Shown: piece by piece, positions 1-8,325 of the stretch
Layout: each line of letters opens with the position of its first letter
How positions within the stretch are numbered: position 1 is the first letter of the stretch
Assembly: GCF_028282165.1 (NCBI RefSeq)
Contig: NZ_JANQIM010000011.1
Coordinates: forward strand, 62,001 to 126,000
Reading direction: 5' to 3'
Length of the DNA: 64,000 nucleotides
Source: Winogradskyella sp.
GTDB taxonomy: Bacteria > Bacteroidota > Bacteroidia > Flavobacteriales > Flavobacteriaceae
Notes under the pieces: generated by a model
The model's input: the letters and a program-made list of their open reading frames with translations, nothing else
Databases searched by the model: none
What the model was told of the DNA's origin: nothing
Program-made: the position numbers and the translations under genes

Positions 1-610
1 CCCAAGCTTCTTTTTTAGTGTTGAAAGGTTCAAGTAGATTTTTTTCATTTGCATAGTGAAAAATGGTAGCCCATTCAAAAACACTAAAATCATTTTTGTG
101 AATATGATTTATTTTATCAGTTATGCCCTTAATTGGCTCATTCACTTCAATTTGAGATAGCTTTCTGAAAAAATGTTTAGGTAAGTCATTACCAATGATA
201 TTTGCATATCTATTAAATACTTCGTGAGATGTGCTTAAATATTCATTTAGATTTCCATTTTCTTGTATTATGTTCTCGAAAATATCTTGCAATTCTATCG
301 CGCTTGGAATAATAGCTTGATCGTAGTCTAAAGCAGTTTCTATTTTATTTCTAATTCCTCTTATATATTCTTCTGAAAAATCAATATTTACTTTTCTCTC
401 TCTTTCTTGCTCTAATTCTTTTAGTTCAGTCTCAGATGGTTGGAAATCTCTATTATTAACTTCGAATTTTGTTGTTTTCACACTCTCTCTAAGGGTAAAA
501 TTTCCTTTGTCTATTTCCTCCCAAAACATTTCAATTGTATCTAATCCGGAATTAATGTAATCGGTGTAAATTTTTATATTTTCTAAATGTTCTAAAATGT
601 TAGTTGTCAT
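1..610 (-). CDS. Unrecognised protein of integrated element, 3' end cut by window edge
   Basis: The reading frame is open from an ATG at 608-610 to the window edge, giving at least 203 residues with no stop, so the gene is partial. The protein starts MTTNILEHLENIKIYTDYIN and is charged and mostly helical in character, with a Glu/Lys/Arg-rich stretch around residue 65. It has no signal peptide or membrane segment. I do not recognise a family. It starts 11 bp after the stop of the integrase on the same strand, so the two are probably cotranscribed, and it lies on the element side of the tRNA-derived attachment site. It is therefore most likely element backbone or cargo rather than a chromosomal gene. 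A role in excision or element control is possible by position only. Confidence 0.7.
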   Translation of the reverse strand, partial: MTTNILEHLENIKIYTDYINSGLDTIEMFWEEIDKGNFTLRESVKTTKFEVNNRDFQPSETELKELEQERERKVNIDFSEEYIRGIRNKIETALDYDQAIIPSAIELQDIFENIIQENGNLNEYLSTSHEVFNRYANIIGNDLPKHFFRKLSQIEVNEPIKGITDKINHIHKNDFSVFEWATIFHYANEKNLLEPFNTKKEAW

Positions 611-621
611 AAAAGCTATAT

Positions 622-1869
622 TTAAAAATCCATTAATTTACTGGCTAATTCCTTCCTTGTTTCATCTTCAAATCCGTCAAAATAAGCCTGAGTTGTTTTA
701 ATATTCTTGTGACCTAAAGATTCCTGCATTAGTTCCATAGAAGCACCTTTTCTAATAGAAGTCGTTGCAAAACTATGTCTAGCCCAATATGAAGAAATGT
801 CTTCTGGAAGCCCGATTGATTGGGATAATTTTTTAATGTGTTGATTTATAAATCGAGTGAAGTTCTCAATCTTTCTCATTTTCTCATCGGAAGACATGCT
901 TTCTGAAATTATATCAAAAATATAGTTTTCATGGTTTTGATTTGATAAACCATATTTTTTAATAATCGACTTACTAAAATAGTTGAGATAAACAGTTATT
1001 TTTTCTAGGTTGGTTCTTGAAGAAAATTTTGTTTTAGCTCTGTAAAACTTTATGGTATCACCATCCATGTTTTCATATTTTAGCATGGCGATGTCTTTAA
1101 TATTTATACCTGACATACTATAGGATAAAAACCAAAAATCTTTGGCTTTTTCCTGTTGAGGACTTTTAGGTTTGGCTTCAAAAAGTGTTTTCAACTGTTT
1201 TGAATTAAGTGATTTTTTCACGCCTTTGGCGGAAGGTGTTTTGTATTTTCTATTGCCAAAGGGATACTTCTTTTCATCAATTTTGTTTTCGCTTATAGCT
1301 TTGTTGAAAATTGCCTTAAGACTTCTTAAAACTATTCCTATCGAGGATATGCTTAAGGATTTACTATAATACATTTCAAACTCGTTTAACCAATGTATAT
1401 CGATATCAGAAAAGGACAATTCAAGGTAGTTTCTGTTCTTATGTGTTTCTACAAACTGTTTAACCTTGTCTTCGCTATACTTATAACTTTTACCTGTTTT
1501 TAACCTGTCATTTTTGATTAAGAATTCTATGTAATCTTTATAATGGAAATAAACTTTCTGTCCTGAATCGGGTTTATAATTCATTTCCTTTTCAAATTGT
1601 TCAATAGAGAAAGGACTAATACTAGCAGCCTTTTTATTGGACATATTCTCTAACCCCTGAAGTCTTAACCTTAAATCTTTATTCTCCTTTCGTGGTTTTG
1701 GTGAGAGCCATACAGCTTCGAACTCTTCAATTGTAAAAGCAAATTTTGTAGAGAGTAATTTTTGTCTTTTAGACCTTGTGCAATAAACTCTTAATTTTAC
1801 AGGGTATTTACCATCTTTTTTTATACTTCGTTTGTCTAAGTATATTGAAATCGAAAATTCTTTTTTCAT
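622..1869 (-). CDS. Tyrosine recombinase/integrase (Bacteroidota phage/ICE type)
   Basis: This is a site-specific recombinase that would insert and excise the element at the adjacent tRNA-Asn site. The N-terminal part (SISIYLDKRSIKKDGKYPVK) is an arm-type DNA-binding domain of the kind seen in Bacteroidota integrases. A SAM-like core-binding domain follows, then a catalytic domain. Counting from the longer frame that opens at 1923, I see the R-H pair in YWARHSFAT (R382), LGHKN (H405) and the nucleophile Tyr in TTQAYF (Y414). The usual first catalytic Arg is not in its expected place (SGINIKDI), and the His of HxxR is Tyr. Both changes also occur in known Bacteroidota integrases, such as the missing first Arg of IntDOT-like enzymes. 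I chose the ATG at 1869 because homologues begin at MKKEFSISIY; the upstream extension to 1923 overlaps the repeats that look regulatory. Confidence 0.92.
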   Translation of the reverse strand: MKKEFSISIYLDKRSIKKDGKYPVKLRVYCTRSKRQKLLSTKFAFTIEEFEAVWLSPKPRKENKDLRLRLQGLENMSNKKAASISPFSIEQFEKEMNYKPDSGQKVYFHYKDYIEFLIKNDRLKTGKSYKYSEDKVKQFVETHKNRNYLELSFSDIDIHWLNEFEMYYSKSLSISSIGIVLRSLKAIFNKAISENKIDEKKYPFGNRKYKTPSAKGVKKSLNSKQLKTLFEAKPKSPQQEKAKDFWFLSYSMSGINIKDIAMLKYENMDGDTIKFYRAKTKFSSRTNLEKITVYLNYFSKSIIKKYGLSNQNHENYIFDIISESMSSDEKMRKIENFTRFINQHIKKLSQSIGLPEDISSYWARHSFATTSIRKGASMELMQESLGHKNIKTTQAYFDGFEDETRKELASKLMDF

Positions 1870-1881
1870 CACAAAATGTAT

Positions 1882-1920
1882 ATTTGCATAAAATTTGCAT
1901 ACAATTATACATAATTTGCA
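1882..1920. promoter_or_regulatory. Three direct ATTTGCA repeats upstream of the integrase
   Basis: ATTTGCA occurs at 1882-1888, 1893-1899 and 1914-1920, all in the same orientation. The spacings of 11 and 21 bp keep the sites on one face of the helix. They sit between the integrase start and the attachment site. This suits integrase arm-type sites or an operator for self-repression. The assignment is inference from position and spacing. Confidence 0.5.
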
Positions 1921-2013
1921 CAAATAAAGATATATGAATAGAAGATATTTTTTGTTAAATAACTGTATAACAGAATAATAATAAACATATATAAAGGAAT
2001 ATAAATGAAAACT

Positions 2014-2060
2014 TCTGACTGTTAATCAGAGGGTCACTGGTTCGAGCCCAGTCTGAGGAG
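2014..2060 (+). other. 3' half of tRNA-Asn (GTT), attachment-site copy
   Basis: The stretch folds as the 3' half of a tRNA. The anticodon stem TCTGA (2014-2018) pairs with TCAGA (2026-2030) around loop CTGTTAA with anticodon GTT at 2021-2023. A five-base variable loop follows, then the T arm ACTGG/TTCGAGC/CCAGT (2036-2052), then the 3' acceptor strand CTGAGGA plus discriminator G (2053-2060). No D arm or 5' acceptor strand precedes it; the upstream bases are A/T-rich element DNA. This is the classic signature of integration into the 3' part of a tRNA gene, leaving a partial copy at the far end of the element. The restored complete tRNA-Asn should lie to the left of the window, at the other end of the element. 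Confidence 0.85.
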
Positions 2061-2215
2061 CGTAGCGACGAAGCCCATTCTTGAAAAAGGATGGGTTTTC
2101 TTTTTTGGAAAAACTGGGCGAGAAGCCCGTACTGAGCGACGTCGAAGTGAGCCCTCCCGATAGCTATCGGGACTGAGGAGCGTAGCGACGAAGCCCATTC
2201 TTGAAAAAGGATGGG
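2053..2215. repeat. 43-bp direct repeat pair (2053-2095 and 2173-2215)
   Basis: Two identical 43-bp copies lie exactly 120 bp apart. Each begins with the tRNA acceptor sequence CTGAGGAG and runs through a hairpin ending GGATGGG. The DNA between them contains the palindrome CCCGATAGCTATCGGG at 2156-2171. The duplication includes the last 8 bases of the tRNA, so it could reflect an old recombination at the attachment site. It could also be a dispersed intergenic repeat of the genome. Confidence 0.8.
2074..2106 (+). terminator. Rho-independent terminator after the tRNA-Asn fragment
   Basis: CCCATTC at 2074-2080 pairs with GGATGGG at 2089-2095 (one G-U pair) around a short A-rich loop. A run rich in T follows at 2096-2106. 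It is probably the original terminator of the tRNA transcript. Confidence 0.6.
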
Positions 2216-2225
2216 CTTTTTCTTT
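2194..2225 (+). terminator. Duplicate of the tRNA terminator hairpin
   Basis: The same CCCATTC/GGATGGG stem recurs at 2194-2215 within the second repeat copy and is followed by CTTTTTCTTTCT. It could stop transcription from the left. It could also serve weakly on the opposite strand for the small secreted protein gene that ends at 2252. Confidence 0.5.
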
Positions 2226-2251
2226 CTAATACTTTGAAGTACATTAAATTA

Positions 2252-2659
2252 CTACCTCACACGTCTCCAAGTTTCACTATCGCTATATCCCCAGGCCGTA
2301 TAACTTATCTTTAAGGTATTATGATTTTCTAGTTTTAGGTTGGCTTGAACTTCATAATTCTTTCCTTCATGTTCAAAAATGTAAACTCCAGTTCCTTTTG
2401 TTCCTTTAAATATCACTTTCTTCATAATGACTGAGCTGTACTTTTCGTCTTCTCCTTTATCTTTTTCAATGCTATACGTATAGCACTTTAGTCTATCATT
2501 TTCTATTTTAAATTCGTATATAACTTGGTAACTTTCATTCTTTTCCGTGTAAGTCGCCTCCCATTTTCCAAGTAACGGATGATTTGTTTGGGCACTCATA
2601 GTGGTAGTAAAGAATACGAGCACCAAAGCGAATGCCGAAATTACTTTTAGAGTATTCAT
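2252..2659 (-). CDS. Small secreted protein, lipocalin-like
   Basis: The 135-residue product starts with a clear Sec signal peptide (MNTLKVISAFALVLVFFTTT, cleavage probably after MSA). It continues with HPLLGKWEATYTE, a start typical of small lipocalin-like beta-barrel proteins (a G-K-W motif followed by alternating beta strands). The rest is strand-rich, with no membrane anchor and no cysteines for lipidation, so it is probably periplasmic or secreted. The function is unknown. Its promoter region holds the motif at 2722-2748 that is also found upstream of the efflux operon. It may therefore belong to the same regulon as the AraC-type gene just upstream. Confidence 0.8.
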   Translation of the reverse strand: MNTLKVISAFALVLVFFTTTMSAQTNHPLLGKWEATYTEKNESYQVIYEFKIENDRLKCYTYSIEKDKGEDEKYSSVIMKKVIFKGTKGTGVYIFEHEGKNYEVQANLKLENHNTLKISYTAWGYSDSETWRRVR

Positions 2660-2721
2660 AATGTAGTTTTTGATTATTAATCTTTACTCTAAAAGTATGG
2701 TAGTAAATCTGCAAAAATGTG

Positions 2722-2748
2722 CTTCCCTATAAAACAGGACACAATTTG
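2722..2748 (-). promoter_or_regulatory. Shared upstream motif, copy 1 (putative operator)
   Basis: The + strand reads CTTCCCTATAAAACAGGACA followed by CAATTTG. The motif lies 63-89 bp upstream of the secreted-protein start. A near-identical copy lies at 9720-9746 in the same orientation, upstream of the TolC-like gene. Conserved spacing and orientation relative to two start codons suggest a common activator site, possibly for the AraC-type protein encoded between them. Confidence 0.5.
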
Positions 2749-2752
2749 GTCT

Positions 2753-3868
2753 TCAGCTTCTTTTAGCTGCTTTCTTAAACTCAGTAGGGGTTTGGGAAGT
2801 CATTTTTTTAAAGGCAGAGTAAAAAGCCGCTTTGCTGTTAAATCCCACATCCAGCGAAATGGCAAAAATAGTGTCGGGTTTAGGCACAAGAAGTTTCTTT
2901 TTGGCTTCTTCTATCCGATAGCTATTGATAAAATCAGGAAAGCTCATTCCCGAATTTTGATTAATTGCTTGCGAAACATGATGAACTGAAGTACCTAGTT
3001 TTTCAGAAAGCACATTTAGTTTTAGATCAAAATCAAGATATAGACGTTCTTCCTGTACCAATGTGTTAATTTGACGAAAAAGCTCGGAAGAGTCCTTTAA
3101 GGAAGACTTAGCGTATTTCTTCTTGGTATTTTCTGGCAAATCCTCGAAATCTCCTGAAAAGGCAAACACTGGAAAATGCATCATGGAAAACGTGAAAATG
3201 AAAAAGAAGACCGCAATTAATAGCGATTCAAACTTCATTGAAAGCTGATAGGTATCCAAGCTATAGCCGTTTACAAAAAGATTGATAAACATTCCCAATT
3301 GTAAAACAACGAATGCGATTAAAATAAACTTTGCCCAACGGTATTGTAATTTTTCGTTTTTGTTTAGGATAAGCGCCGTAGGTGCCTGCCGAAATCGATA
3401 AAATGCCAAAAAGAAGAAAAAAACATTTAGCAAACTTACAGTTAGATACTCCAAAAACAGCCACTCATCATACTCTGAACTTTCTAAAAAAGTCAGGAGT
3501 TCATCCATAGTTTCATTTTCAAAAAGCGGATAAAAGAAAATCCATCGCAATAGGGTAATACCAATAACGATAAGCATCCATTTTTTAAATGAAATACTCA
3601 GTTTTATCAAAAGGACAATAAAGTAGTAAAACAAAAATCCGACAAGGTGATAGAACAAATAGGAAATTCCAAAATACCAGTCGTTTCCACCTTCGCTTAA
3701 CGTCATATAATAATCAAAAGACACTAATGTGAAGTAGAAAACTAAGGTTGCCAGTAAGTAGCGAATCCTTCGGTCGCTCCCCAGCCCTGATCTTCGGAAT
3801 AGGATAAAGACAAACAAAAATACCCCAACAGTAAGACTTAGTAAGGGAGCTATGTTTAAGGCGTTCAT
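2753..3868 (-). CDS. Membrane-anchored AraC-family transcriptional regulator
   Basis: The 371-residue protein has about seven hydrophobic segments in residues 5-235. A cytoplasmic C-terminal AraC/XylS DNA-binding domain follows at about 270-368. The domain shows two helix-turn-helix units: LNVLSEKLGTSVHHVSQAIN and, after GMSFPDFINSYRIEEAKKKL, the second unit IFAISLDVGFNSKAAFYSAF with the typical end FKKMTSQTPTEFKK. Membrane-bound AraC regulators of this kind are common in Flavobacteriia and probably sense a membrane or periplasmic signal. Next to it lies an RND efflux operon, the likely target. The start at ATG 3868 directly precedes the first membrane segment. Confidence 0.9.
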   Translation of the reverse strand: MNALNIAPLLSLTVGVFLFVFILFRRSGLGSDRRIRYLLATLVFYFTLVSFDYYMTLSEGGNDWYFGISYLFYHLVGFLFYYFIVLLIKLSISFKKWMLIVIGITLLRWIFFYPLFENETMDELLTFLESSEYDEWLFLEYLTVSLLNVFFFFLAFYRFRQAPTALILNKNEKLQYRWAKFILIAFVVLQLGMFINLFVNGYSLDTYQLSMKFESLLIAVFFFIFTFSMMHFPVFAFSGDFEDLPENTKKKYAKSSLKDSSELFRQINTLVQEERLYLDFDLKLNVLSEKLGTSVHHVSQAINQNSGMSFPDFINSYRIEEAKKKLLVPKPDTIFAISLDVGFNSKAAFYSAFKKMTSQTPTEFKKAAKRS

Positions 3869-3939
3869 AAGAACAAAGTTAGTATTAAGCCGCTAACCTA
3901 CAAGTTGTCTGTACTGTTATTTTATCGTGCTGAGGCTTC

Positions 3940-4185
3940 TCACACAAACCAAAAAATCACAACAGCATTAATAGCTAAGATGAAACCAAGAATTAGCACC
4001 CAAATCCATAGCCTTAAATGAACATTTTTTATAATGACCATTTCGGTCACCCACCAAAGACTGATATAGCCAATCCATATCCAAGTGTTTTGAATACGGT
4101 AAAGATGCATGACGACCATACCTGCTAAAAAAACAAGCATCACCACAGCAAACTTTAAGAGGTCAATCTTGGAGGCCTTCTTCAC
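3940..4185 (-). CDS. Small inner-membrane protein at the end of the efflux operon
   Basis: The 81-residue protein has three hydrophobic stretches (about 9-27, 30-48, 57-80) and no recognised domain. Translation probably begins at a GTG whose bases overlap the stop codon of the RND gene (GTGA), a sign of translational coupling. It may be an accessory subunit of the pump or an unrelated passenger. Nothing in the sequence decides this. Confidence 0.7.
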   Translation of the reverse strand: MKKASKIDLLKFAVVMLVFLAGMVVMHLYRIQNTWIWIGYISLWWVTEMVIIKNVHLRLWIWVLILGFILAINAVVIFWFV

Positions 4186-7100
4186 TGTTTTTTGAGTCTT
4201 ATACTTCGTATCACATAAAACAATGAGGGAATTAAATAGAGCGTCAGTACCGTGGACGTGATCATCCCGCCAATAGTAACAATAGCCATAGGAATTCGGT
4301 ATTCGGCACCTGCATCACCCAGCCCGATAGCGTTGGGAAGCATTCCGAAGATGATAGCTACGGTGGTCATAATCACAGCCTTCATCTTGGTTTTCCCAGA
4401 AAGAATCGTAGCGTTGTAGATGTCCATTTTCTTCTTTTTCATCAACTGTTCCGTGTAGTCGTGGATAAGGATGTCGTCGTTGACCACTAATCCAAGCAAA
4501 GTAATAATGGCCATCAAGGACATAATGTTCATCGTCGTCCCTGCTAAATACATAATGATGAATACCCCAATCATGGCCATGGGAACCGTCGTAAAAATGA
4601 CTAGAGGTTGCCAAAGGCTTTCCATCAATGAGGCCAACAGCATATACATAAGTACCAATGCCAATAGAAAGGTAATGGTCATATCTTCAACCGTATTATC
4701 CAGTTCTTCCACATTTCCACTCCACTGAAAATCAACACCCAAAGGCAAACTAATATCCTCGAGCTTTGCATCAATGTTTGCTCTTACATCTCCTAAGATA
4801 TGACCTGGTGCCAAGGTAGCACTAAACTCCGCTGTTTTCGATTTTTCTTTATGAAGAATTTGGGCGGGAGCCGTTTCGTAAGCAATCTCTGCCAACTGTC
4901 CTACAGTAAATATCCCAGTAGCGGTATGCAGTGGAAGCTGTATAATCTCTGCTACTGAGTTGGCTTGGTTAACAGGTAGCTTAATGTTAATATTGTATTC
5001 CACATCGTTTTCGCTCATCACTGTGGCCTTAATCCCTGTAATGGCACTCCGAATTACCAATGCGAGTTCATTTAAAGAGATACCCAATTCTGCCAATAAG
5101 CGTTTTTTGGGTTTAAATTGAAGCAAAGGAGGGCCATTTCGTAAACTTGATTCATACGAAATCAAACCATCTACATCCTTTAAAAGGTTTAGTATCTGGT
5201 CATTGGCTTCGGTGAGCTTTATGGCGTTATCGGATTTTAGTGAGAATCCCAAATCCCCACTTTCATCAGAATGTACAGTGGCTACCACGGATTTTGTTTC
5301 TGGGATTTCTTTGAGATTATTCAATAATTGTTCTCCTATTTCGCTATTCGATAAGCTACGCTCTGAGTTTTTATTCAGTTTTATTGAAATATTGGTATAG
5401 TTAGAACCCGTGGTAAAGGAATTTTTACTACCCAAAGTGCTTAATACTGCCTGTACTTCGGGATAGGAAGCAATCTTTTCTTCGACCAATTTGGTGATCT
5501 CACGATTTCGTTGAAGTGAAGTCCCTGGCTGCATTTCAAGCTCTACAAACAAATCGCCATTGTCAGATTCTGGTTCAAATTCAAATCCAATGGCATCTAA
5601 TAATCCCATGCTCATAATGAAGAAAAAGAACATCACTAGAAATAAGATGATAGGGTTGCGTTTTCGAGACATTAACCTTTTTAGGGAATTTTCATAGACA
5701 GCCTGCAGCTTGTCAAATGATTTGATGATCCAATTTGAAAATTTGGAAGGCTTTGCATTATCCTTTAACAAAAGCGAGGCCAGCATTGGCGTTAAGGTAA
5801 TAGAAACAATGAGCGAAAAGATAGTGGCAAAGGCAATGGTGAGTGCATACTCCCTAAAAAATGCACCTACGATGGAATTCATGGAAGCTATAGGCAAAAA
5901 AACTACCAGATTCGTACCCGTGGAAGCCAATACAGCGGTAAAGACCTCTTGTGTACCGTTTACACAAGCTTCTTTTATGGGGATACCTTCTTTTTTTAGA
6001 CGAAGAATATTCTCCAAAACCACAATGGAATTAGACACCAAGGCACCAATGGCAACGGCAAAACTCATCAGTGAAAGCATATTGAGCGACCCATCAAAAA
6101 GGCGCATTGCTAGAAAATTGATGATGAGCGATACTGGAATGGAAATACTCACAATAACGGTTGCCTTGATATTATTGACAAATAGAAACAAGATTAGGCC
6201 CGTAATCAGGATGCCCAAAATTACGTTGAACATAGCATCATTTACCGAGCTTTCGATATATTCCGAAGAATCAAAAGGCAAACTTAAGGTAACGCCTTCG
6301 GGTAGGTCTTCTTGAATTTCGGGAATTAGCTTTTTTACTGCCTTGGCGATGGATACGGCATTGGCCGTACTACTCTTTTGCACGCTGATGCCCACAATAT
6401 TGTTCAGTTCCTTGTCTGCGACTCCGTCATAAAAGAAGGCATCTCGTTTAAAGTTGGCAAAACTGTCTTTCACCACAGCAAAATCCGTAATTCGCTTTTC
6501 CCCATAAGGCGTAGTGATATAGGTGTTTCTTACCGATTCGATCGATTTGTATTTGCTTCCCGTTTTAATGATGGATTCCCGTCCCCCTTTTACGATGTCG
6601 CCTCCAGACATATCGATGTTATTGTCTTTTAATTGCGTGGCCACATCTGTGATGTTCATACCTAGGTCGTACAGGCTGCTCTTGTCCACCTCAATATGGA
6701 TTTCACGTAGTTTGCCTCCGTTAAATTCAACCTTGGTGACCCCATCAATACGAGAGATCTTATCTTTGATTTTCCGTCTGGAAAGCTGATATAATTGGTT
6801 GGCATCTACATTTCCGGTGATAATCATATCCACTACCGAATTACTGTTCATACTAAAAGGTGCCAACAAGGGCTTTGAACGCTTGCGTACAAAGGGAAGC
6901 TTGGCTTCTTTAGGTAAAAAGGAAACCACCAAATCAATTTTGTTTCGCAATTCGGCCATGGCTTTGTCCTGATCTTTATCCAATTCAAACTGAACAATGA
7001 TCATAGACATATTGGGCATGGAATAGGATTGCATTAGTTTGAGTCCATTAATGGTCGCCACCTCCTTTTCAAGCAGGTTGGTAATTTCGGTCTCTACTTC

Positions 7101-7271
7101 GCCAGGCGTAGCACCCGGATAATCGGTGATGATGACCATGGCGGGCAAATTCACCTCGGGCATAAGATTTACAGGTAATTTTACATACGACATAAACCCG
7201 AATAGCAAGAGTGCTAAAAATACCATAGCTGTGGTGATCGGTCTGGATACGGCAAAATTTGTAACCTTCAT
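4182..7271 (-). CDS. RND-family efflux transporter (AcrB/HAE1-like)
   Basis: The protein has 1029 residues, the usual length for this family. It has the two-fold repeat of the family: TM1 at about 12-30, a large periplasmic loop to about 340, TM2-6 to about 500, TM7 near 541-560, a second periplasmic loop, and TM8-12 to the end. It would export small molecules across the envelope by proton antiport, together with the adaptor and TolC-like genes upstream. It is odd that the Asp-Asp pair of TM4 that carries protons in AcrB (GLLVDDAIVV) is replaced by GALVSNSIVV (S413, N414, S415). The symmetry-related TM10 segment reads GLVVNDDILI (D932, D933) where AcrB has Lys-Asn. The family assignment is firm; the coupling ion and substrate are unknown. 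Confidence 0.93.
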   Translation of the reverse strand: MKVTNFAVSRPITTAMVFLALLLFGFMSYVKLPVNLMPEVNLPAMVIITDYPGATPGEVETEITNLLEKEVATINGLKLMQSYSMPNMSMIIVQFELDKDQDKAMAELRNKIDLVVSFLPKEAKLPFVRKRSKPLLAPFSMNSNSVVDMIITGNVDANQLYQLSRRKIKDKISRIDGVTKVEFNGGKLREIHIEVDKSSLYDLGMNITDVATQLKDNNIDMSGGDIVKGGRESIIKTGSKYKSIESVRNTYITTPYGEKRITDFAVVKDSFANFKRDAFFYDGVADKELNNIVGISVQKSSTANAVSIAKAVKKLIPEIQEDLPEGVTLSLPFDSSEYIESSVNDAMFNVILGILITGLILFLFVNNIKATVIVSISIPVSLIINFLAMRLFDGSLNMLSLMSFAVAIGALVSNSIVVLENILRLKKEGIPIKEACVNGTQEVFTAVLASTGTNLVVFLPIASMNSIVGAFFREYALTIAFATIFSLIVSITLTPMLASLLLKDNAKPSKFSNWIIKSFDKLQAVYENSLKRLMSRKRNPIILFLVMFFFFIMSMGLLDAIGFEFEPESDNGDLFVELEMQPGTSLQRNREITKLVEEKIASYPEVQAVLSTLGSKNSFTTGSNYTNISIKLNKNSERSLSNSEIGEQLLNNLKEIPETKSVVATVHSDESGDLGFSLKSDNAIKLTEANDQILNLLKDVDGLISYESSLRNGPPLLQFKPKKRLLAELGISLNELALVIRSAITGIKATVMSENDVEYNINIKLPVNQANSVAEIIQLPLHTATGIFTVGQLAEIAYETAPAQILHKEKSKTAEFSATLAPGHILGDVRANIDAKLEDISLPLGVDFQWSGNVEELDNTVEDMTITFLLALVLMYMLLASLMESLWQPLVIFTTVPMAMIGVFIIMYLAGTTMNIMSLMAIITLLGLVVNDDILIHDYTEQLMKKKKMDIYNATILSGKTKMKAVIMTTVAIIFGMLPNAIGLGDAGAEYRIPMAIVTIGGMITSTVLTLYLIPSLFYVIRSIRLKKQ

Positions 7272-7282
7272 AGTTGTATTTT

Positions 7283-8296
7283 TTATTGGATGATTTTCAC
7301 CAAGGTGTTTTTTTCGACTTTTTCCGAACCATCGGTTATTAGGCGTTGCCCAACGTTGAGTCCATCTATTATTTGTACGGAGGTTTCTTTACGTTGCCCT
7401 ACTTTTACAGTCTTTTCAATGGCTTTTCCGTCATCTACAAGGAATACATAATGTCGGCTTCCCAGTTGTTTTAAAGAAATAACTGGAATCCAAATACTAG
7501 AGGGCAATTTCCCAGTCTCCAACTCAACTTTGGCATGGCTTCCAGCAAATGTTAAACCACTGTTTTTGAATGATGCAGTGACCTGGAATGCTTTGCGTTT
7601 TGGATCTAGCTGAATAGCAGTCTTGGTAATTTTCCCTTCTAATTTTTTATCCGCTATCATTAAGTGAGTTGTAGCACCAATGGCTACTTTATTAATGTCT
7701 TGGGGAGAAACGTAAAAATCAACTTCTACGTCGGCTGTTTTTGCCATACTGAACAGGGCTTGCCCCATACTTACTTCCTCATCGATGTTAACCATTACTT
7801 GAGTTATGATACCCGAAAAAGGCGCACGAATCGTATTTATATTTTGTAATTGCTGAACGACTTTAGTTTGCACTTCCAATTCGGATCGGTAAGCGTCTAC
7901 AGAAACTTTGGATACAGCGCCTGCCTTTAGTAATTCTTGCTGGCGCACATAATCTTGTTCTGTTTTTCTTTGGGCAATCCTTGCCTGATCGATTTGCAAT
8001 TGATGATTGATAGGAGGGTATGTCGCAATGGTTTCACCACGACGTACTTTTTGGCCTGGACTCACTTTAAGTGTCGTAACGATACCTGACTGTTGTGCTA
8101 CAAAACTAGTGGCTTGGGAAAATTTCAACTCTCCGTAGTAGGTTTTGTATTCGGAGAAAACCTCTTCTTTTAAGGTGATAGTCTTTACTCGAACAGGCTT
8201 TTCTTCGATAGGTTTTTGTTGAGGATATTCCCAGTCGCAGGCTAGTACTAGTAAGCTGACTAAGGTTATCAATGCTATGTTTTTTGTTGATTTCAT
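7283..8296 (-). CDS. Periplasmic adaptor (membrane fusion) lipoprotein of RND pump
   Basis: The 337-residue HlyD/AcrA-type adaptor links the inner-membrane pump to the outer-membrane channel. The lipobox LVLAC gives a lipidated Cys20. The next residue is Asp21, which in enterobacteria is an inner-membrane retention signal. The lipoyl-type half appears as VAQQSGIVTTLKVSPGQKVR and INTIRAPFSGIITQVMVN, flanking a helical hairpin (about 108-150). Beta-barrel and membrane-proximal domains follow, with the usual GQRLITDGSEKVEKNTLV end. It is 11 bp upstream of the RND gene and 29 bp downstream of the TolC-like gene. Confidence 0.92.
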   Translation of the reverse strand: MKSTKNIALITLVSLLVLACDWEYPQQKPIEEKPVRVKTITLKEEVFSEYKTYYGELKFSQATSFVAQQSGIVTTLKVSPGQKVRRGETIATYPPINHQLQIDQARIAQRKTEQDYVRQQELLKAGAVSKVSVDAYRSELEVQTKVVQQLQNINTIRAPFSGIITQVMVNIDEEVSMGQALFSMAKTADVEVDFYVSPQDINKVAIGATTHLMIADKKLEGKITKTAIQLDPKRKAFQVTASFKNSGLTFAGSHAKVELETGKLPSSIWIPVISLKQLGSRHYVFLVDDGKAIEKTVKVGQRKETSVQIIDGLNVGQRLITDGSEKVEKNTLVKIIQ

Positions 8297-8325
8297 TTTT
8301 GATAGTTATTCTCTGGTTAAACGGG

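Noticed and set aside
2011..2060. A complete tRNA-Asn gene
   Set aside because: Only the 3' half is present; the D arm and 5' acceptor strand are missing, so it is called an attachment-site copy.
5710..6315. A 201-codon plus-strand frame
   Set aside because: It is an antisense shadow of the RND transporter gene, with no domain or start context of its own.
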